From the NCBI GenBank assembly GCA_949825045.1, contig OX463815.1:17663231-17727230 (forward strand): a stretch of DNA of 64,000 nucleotides. The letters run 5' to 3'. The DNA is from Argyresthia goedartella (Eukaryota > Arthropoda > Insecta > Lepidoptera > Argyresthiidae). Of this stretch, positions 61,315 to 64,000 are shown piece by piece. Within the stretch, counting starts at the first letter, position 1. Every line of letters begins with the position of its first letter. The translations under genes and the position numbers were made by a program. The notes beneath the pieces are model-generated. The model saw only the letters and a list, made by a program, of their open reading frames with translations. It made no database searches and was not told the DNA's origin.

Positions 61315-64000
61315 TTAAATTAGATTCAACTTTTGCCTTAATTCTAGGAACTTTACTGCATGCACCATCTTCGTAAATATATCAGCCAGCTGATCTCCTG
61401 TGGAAACATGTTCTAACTTTATTATTTTGTTAGCTATTTGTTCTCTGCTGAAATGATACTTAATATCTATGTGCTTAGACCGTTTGTGATTTGATGGGTT
61501 ATTAGCAATGCTGATACAGCTGTTATTATCTTCGAAGATAGTTATTGGCTTTACTACTGGGATCGAGATACTATTAAGCAACGATTTTATCCAGATACCC
61601 TCACGAACAGCCTCAAACAATGCCATGTATTCAGCTTCAGTTGAGGAAGCGGCGACACTACTTTGCTTACGCGTATTCCATGTAATTGTACAATTATCAA
61701 ATACCTTAAAAAGGTACCCTGTTGTACTTTTTCTGCCGACCGAGTCGCCTCCCCAATCAGAATCTGCATACCCAACTACAAGGTGTTTGTAATCAAATTT
61801 TTCATAGGTCAGTTTTAGATGCACAGTTCCTTTTATGTACCTTAGAAGATTTTTTAAGCATTTCCATAGTTCTTCATTATTCTTACTTTGGTATCGACTT
61901 TAAATGCCTATTGCTGCACAAATATCAGGCCGTGTGCAAAGCATGGCATACATTAAACAGCCAATGAAGTTCCTGCAGGGGGCCTCATAGTGAACGTCCG
62001 AGTTTAATGAAGCATGATCCAATTTGGATGGAAATGGTGACTTTGATGTATTACAATCACTCATGGAAAATTTGCTTAAAACACTTTTAAGGTACACATT
62101 TTGGTCTAAAGTTAATTTATCTTTAGTTCTCTCTATTCTTATACCAAGGAATAGTTTTATTTCATTTAAGTCAGTCATCTCAAACTTTTGCATCAAACAG
62201 TTTTTATACCTTTGTAAATTTTGCTTGTCTTTTGTGCAAATCATTAAATCATCAACGTATTAAACAATATATACATTTGATTCCATACTATCCTTATCCA
62301 ATACATATAAACAAGGATCAACTTGAGAATTCTTAAAACCAATAGCCTTAAGAGCATGATCGAAGCGTTCGAACCAACATCTCGACGATTGCTTTAATCC
62401 GTAAAGGGTTTTATTTAATTTACATACTTGATTAGGCTGTGATGTAACACCCTCAGGTACTTCCATATAAATATCTTCTTTGAGAATGCCGTTCAAAAAG
62501 GCGGTTTTAACGTCCATGTGATGCACTTGTAGATCAAACTGATTTGACAAAGCAAGCATAAATCGAAATGTTGATATTCGAGCAACTGGTGCGAACGTTT
62601 CTTCATAATCTTGTTGGTATTTCTGAGTAAATCCGCGCGCTACTAAACGCGCTTTATACCTTGCAGGTTGGCCTAGTTCATTGTTTTTAATAGTAAAAAC
62701 CCACTTAGAGCTAACTATATTTACATTGTCGGGCCTTTCAACCAAAAACCAGGTTTGATTTTTACTAAGTGACTCAAGTTCAGTATTTACGGCTTTTGAC
62801 CACTTATCAGAATCGTGCCTATTAAATATCTCACTGTAATTGTTCGGTATCGATTCATCATACGTGAGAGATAGGTAATAATCGGGGTCATTCATTTGCT
62901 CGTAATTTTTAGCGGGTAGGTTGAGAATTCTCTGACTACGTCTCAGTTTACTGCCTGATGGACCAGCTTCTGAGCTAATGTCAGAAAGAGATTTGTGTTT
63001 GCTGCCTATTAACTTTGCCGATTCACTGTCAGGCTTGATAATTTTGGCGGGAATTTCAATAGGTTTATTCAACGGCCTAGATGATTCAAAGTTTGATTCA
63101 TCAAACACAACGTCTCGAGCAATAACAAATTTATTATTTTCTACATCAAATAATTTATAACCATTTTGCTCGTATCCGACTAGTATGGCTTTAAAAGATT
63201 TCTCGTCAAATTTAGCTTTATGTACTTTTACATGGACGTAGGCCGTTGAACCGAATACTTTTAAATGACTTATTTTCGGTTTCCTATTGTGCCACTTTTC
63301 GTATGGAGTTTTATTAGCGAGCGCTTTGGTGGGTAGTCTATTTGTTAAATACGTGGACGTAAGAATAGCTTCACCCCAGAAGGATTTCTCCAACTTCGCA
63401 CTTGTAACCAGGGTTCTAGCCATTTCGGTTAGCGTACGATTCATACGCTCCGCTACTCCATTTTGTTGCGGCGTGTAGGGCACCGTCAGGTGGTACGTGA
63501 TTCCCTTACAAACACAAAACTCTTTGAATTCCTTAGAAAGATACTCTCGCCCGTTATCACAATAAAGATTTGTCACTTTGGTATTAAACAGGTTCTCACT
63601 TTTAGCTACGTAGTCCTGGAAACATTTTAGTACTTCTGACTTAGCATTCATCAGGTATGTGACTGTGTAGTGTGTATAATCGTCTATGAATGTAACAAAA
63701 TAGTGTTTCTCATCAACAGTTGTCGGTGTGATCGGGCCGCAAACATCAGAATGGATGATAAAAAGTGGTCGATTATTTTTGTTACACTTGTTTTTAGACT
63801 TAGCAAATGGCAATCGTGACTGTTTACCGAGCACACAAGGTTCGCATATGTCATTACTAGGAATTAAATTCTTAATCAATCTAGAATCATCGGGGTCAAT
63901 GACATTTTTGAGCAAAGTGAACTTTTGTTTATTTAAATGACCAAGGCGACTGTGCCATAAATCATAAGATGTTGTATCATGACTTTGATCGAGCGTTTCA
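61315..64000 (-). pseudogene. Ty1/copia retrotransposon pol, partial, two in-frame stops
   Basis: One reading frame from the window edge to a stop at 61315. GAG-pre-integrase (LWHSRLGHLNK), then integrase with its three acidic residues (HSDVCGP, YCDNGREYL, NGVAERMNRT). RT follows with SKWVFTIKNNELGQ, YKARLVARGFTQ and MDVKTAFLNGILKEDIYMEV. RNase H closes the frame with VGYADSDWGGD, STTGYLF and SSTEAEYMALFEAV. The only breaks are two TAA codons, at 62260, just before YVDDLMICTKD, and at 61900. The frame itself never shifts, so decay is recent. The 5' part (gag, protease, 5' LTR) lies outside the window. The host gene, if exons continue here, is on the other strand. Confidence 0.92.

Overview
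This window is eukaryotic nuclear DNA from an insect, almost certainly a moth or butterfly. It is AT-rich, with introns, short GC-rich coding exons and dense transposon debris. The debris includes repeat families I recognise from Lepidoptera: GTTCCGTACC/GTCCGTCCGTCC repeats, tRNA-headed SINEs ending in CACTAGGATACCCTG, and the CATAGGCCTCC motif. I saw no rRNA gene, no free-standing tRNA gene, no CRISPR array and no operon-like clustering.

Two host genes are visible, and they diverge from each other. On the minus strand, 39090 down to 16311, lies a complete CCDC6 orthologue in 11 coding exons (422 codons). All splice sites are GT/AG and all phases agree. Its last intron (16494-29885, 13.4 kb) is a transposon sink. 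On the plus strand, from 47587 to at least 55798 and probably 59102, lies a glutamine/proline-rich nuclear-type protein that I cannot name. Every coding exon found is a multiple of three bases with phase-0 borders. About 8.5 kb separates the two 5' ends.

Layout. 1-16300: repeats, a LINE RT scrap, a decayed DD82E transposon (2044-3475), a 5'-truncated LINE with one long RT frame (4443-6863), inverted-repeat elements (10130-11112, 11791-12184), and long stretches with nothing recognisable. 16311-39090: CCDC6, whose introns hold an apparently complete DD82E (IS630-Tc1-mariner group) transposon with an intact two-exon transposase gene (19082-22065), a 1.45 kb foldback palindrome (22380-23831), LINEs nested in LINEs (26040-29640), minisatellites and MITE-like elements. 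39100-47570: intergenic, with SINEs, a LINE scrap and a broken mariner-type transposase carrying a palindromic insert (43497-45610). 47573-59102: the Q-rich gene, with LINE, SINE and THAP-domain transposon relics in its introns and a piggyBac relic with both TTAA ends (56426-58834). 59157-64000: LINE endonuclease and gag-like scraps, a candidate solo LTR (59961-60325), and a Ty1/copia pol frame running off the window end with two in-frame stops.

The strongest leads are the intact DD82E element and its decayed cousin that shares the intron position, the giant foldback, the spliced THAP-domain relic between inverted repeats, and the phase-0 cassette structure of the Q-rich gene. Exon models, family names and element ends come from reading alone; no database search or alignment was run.
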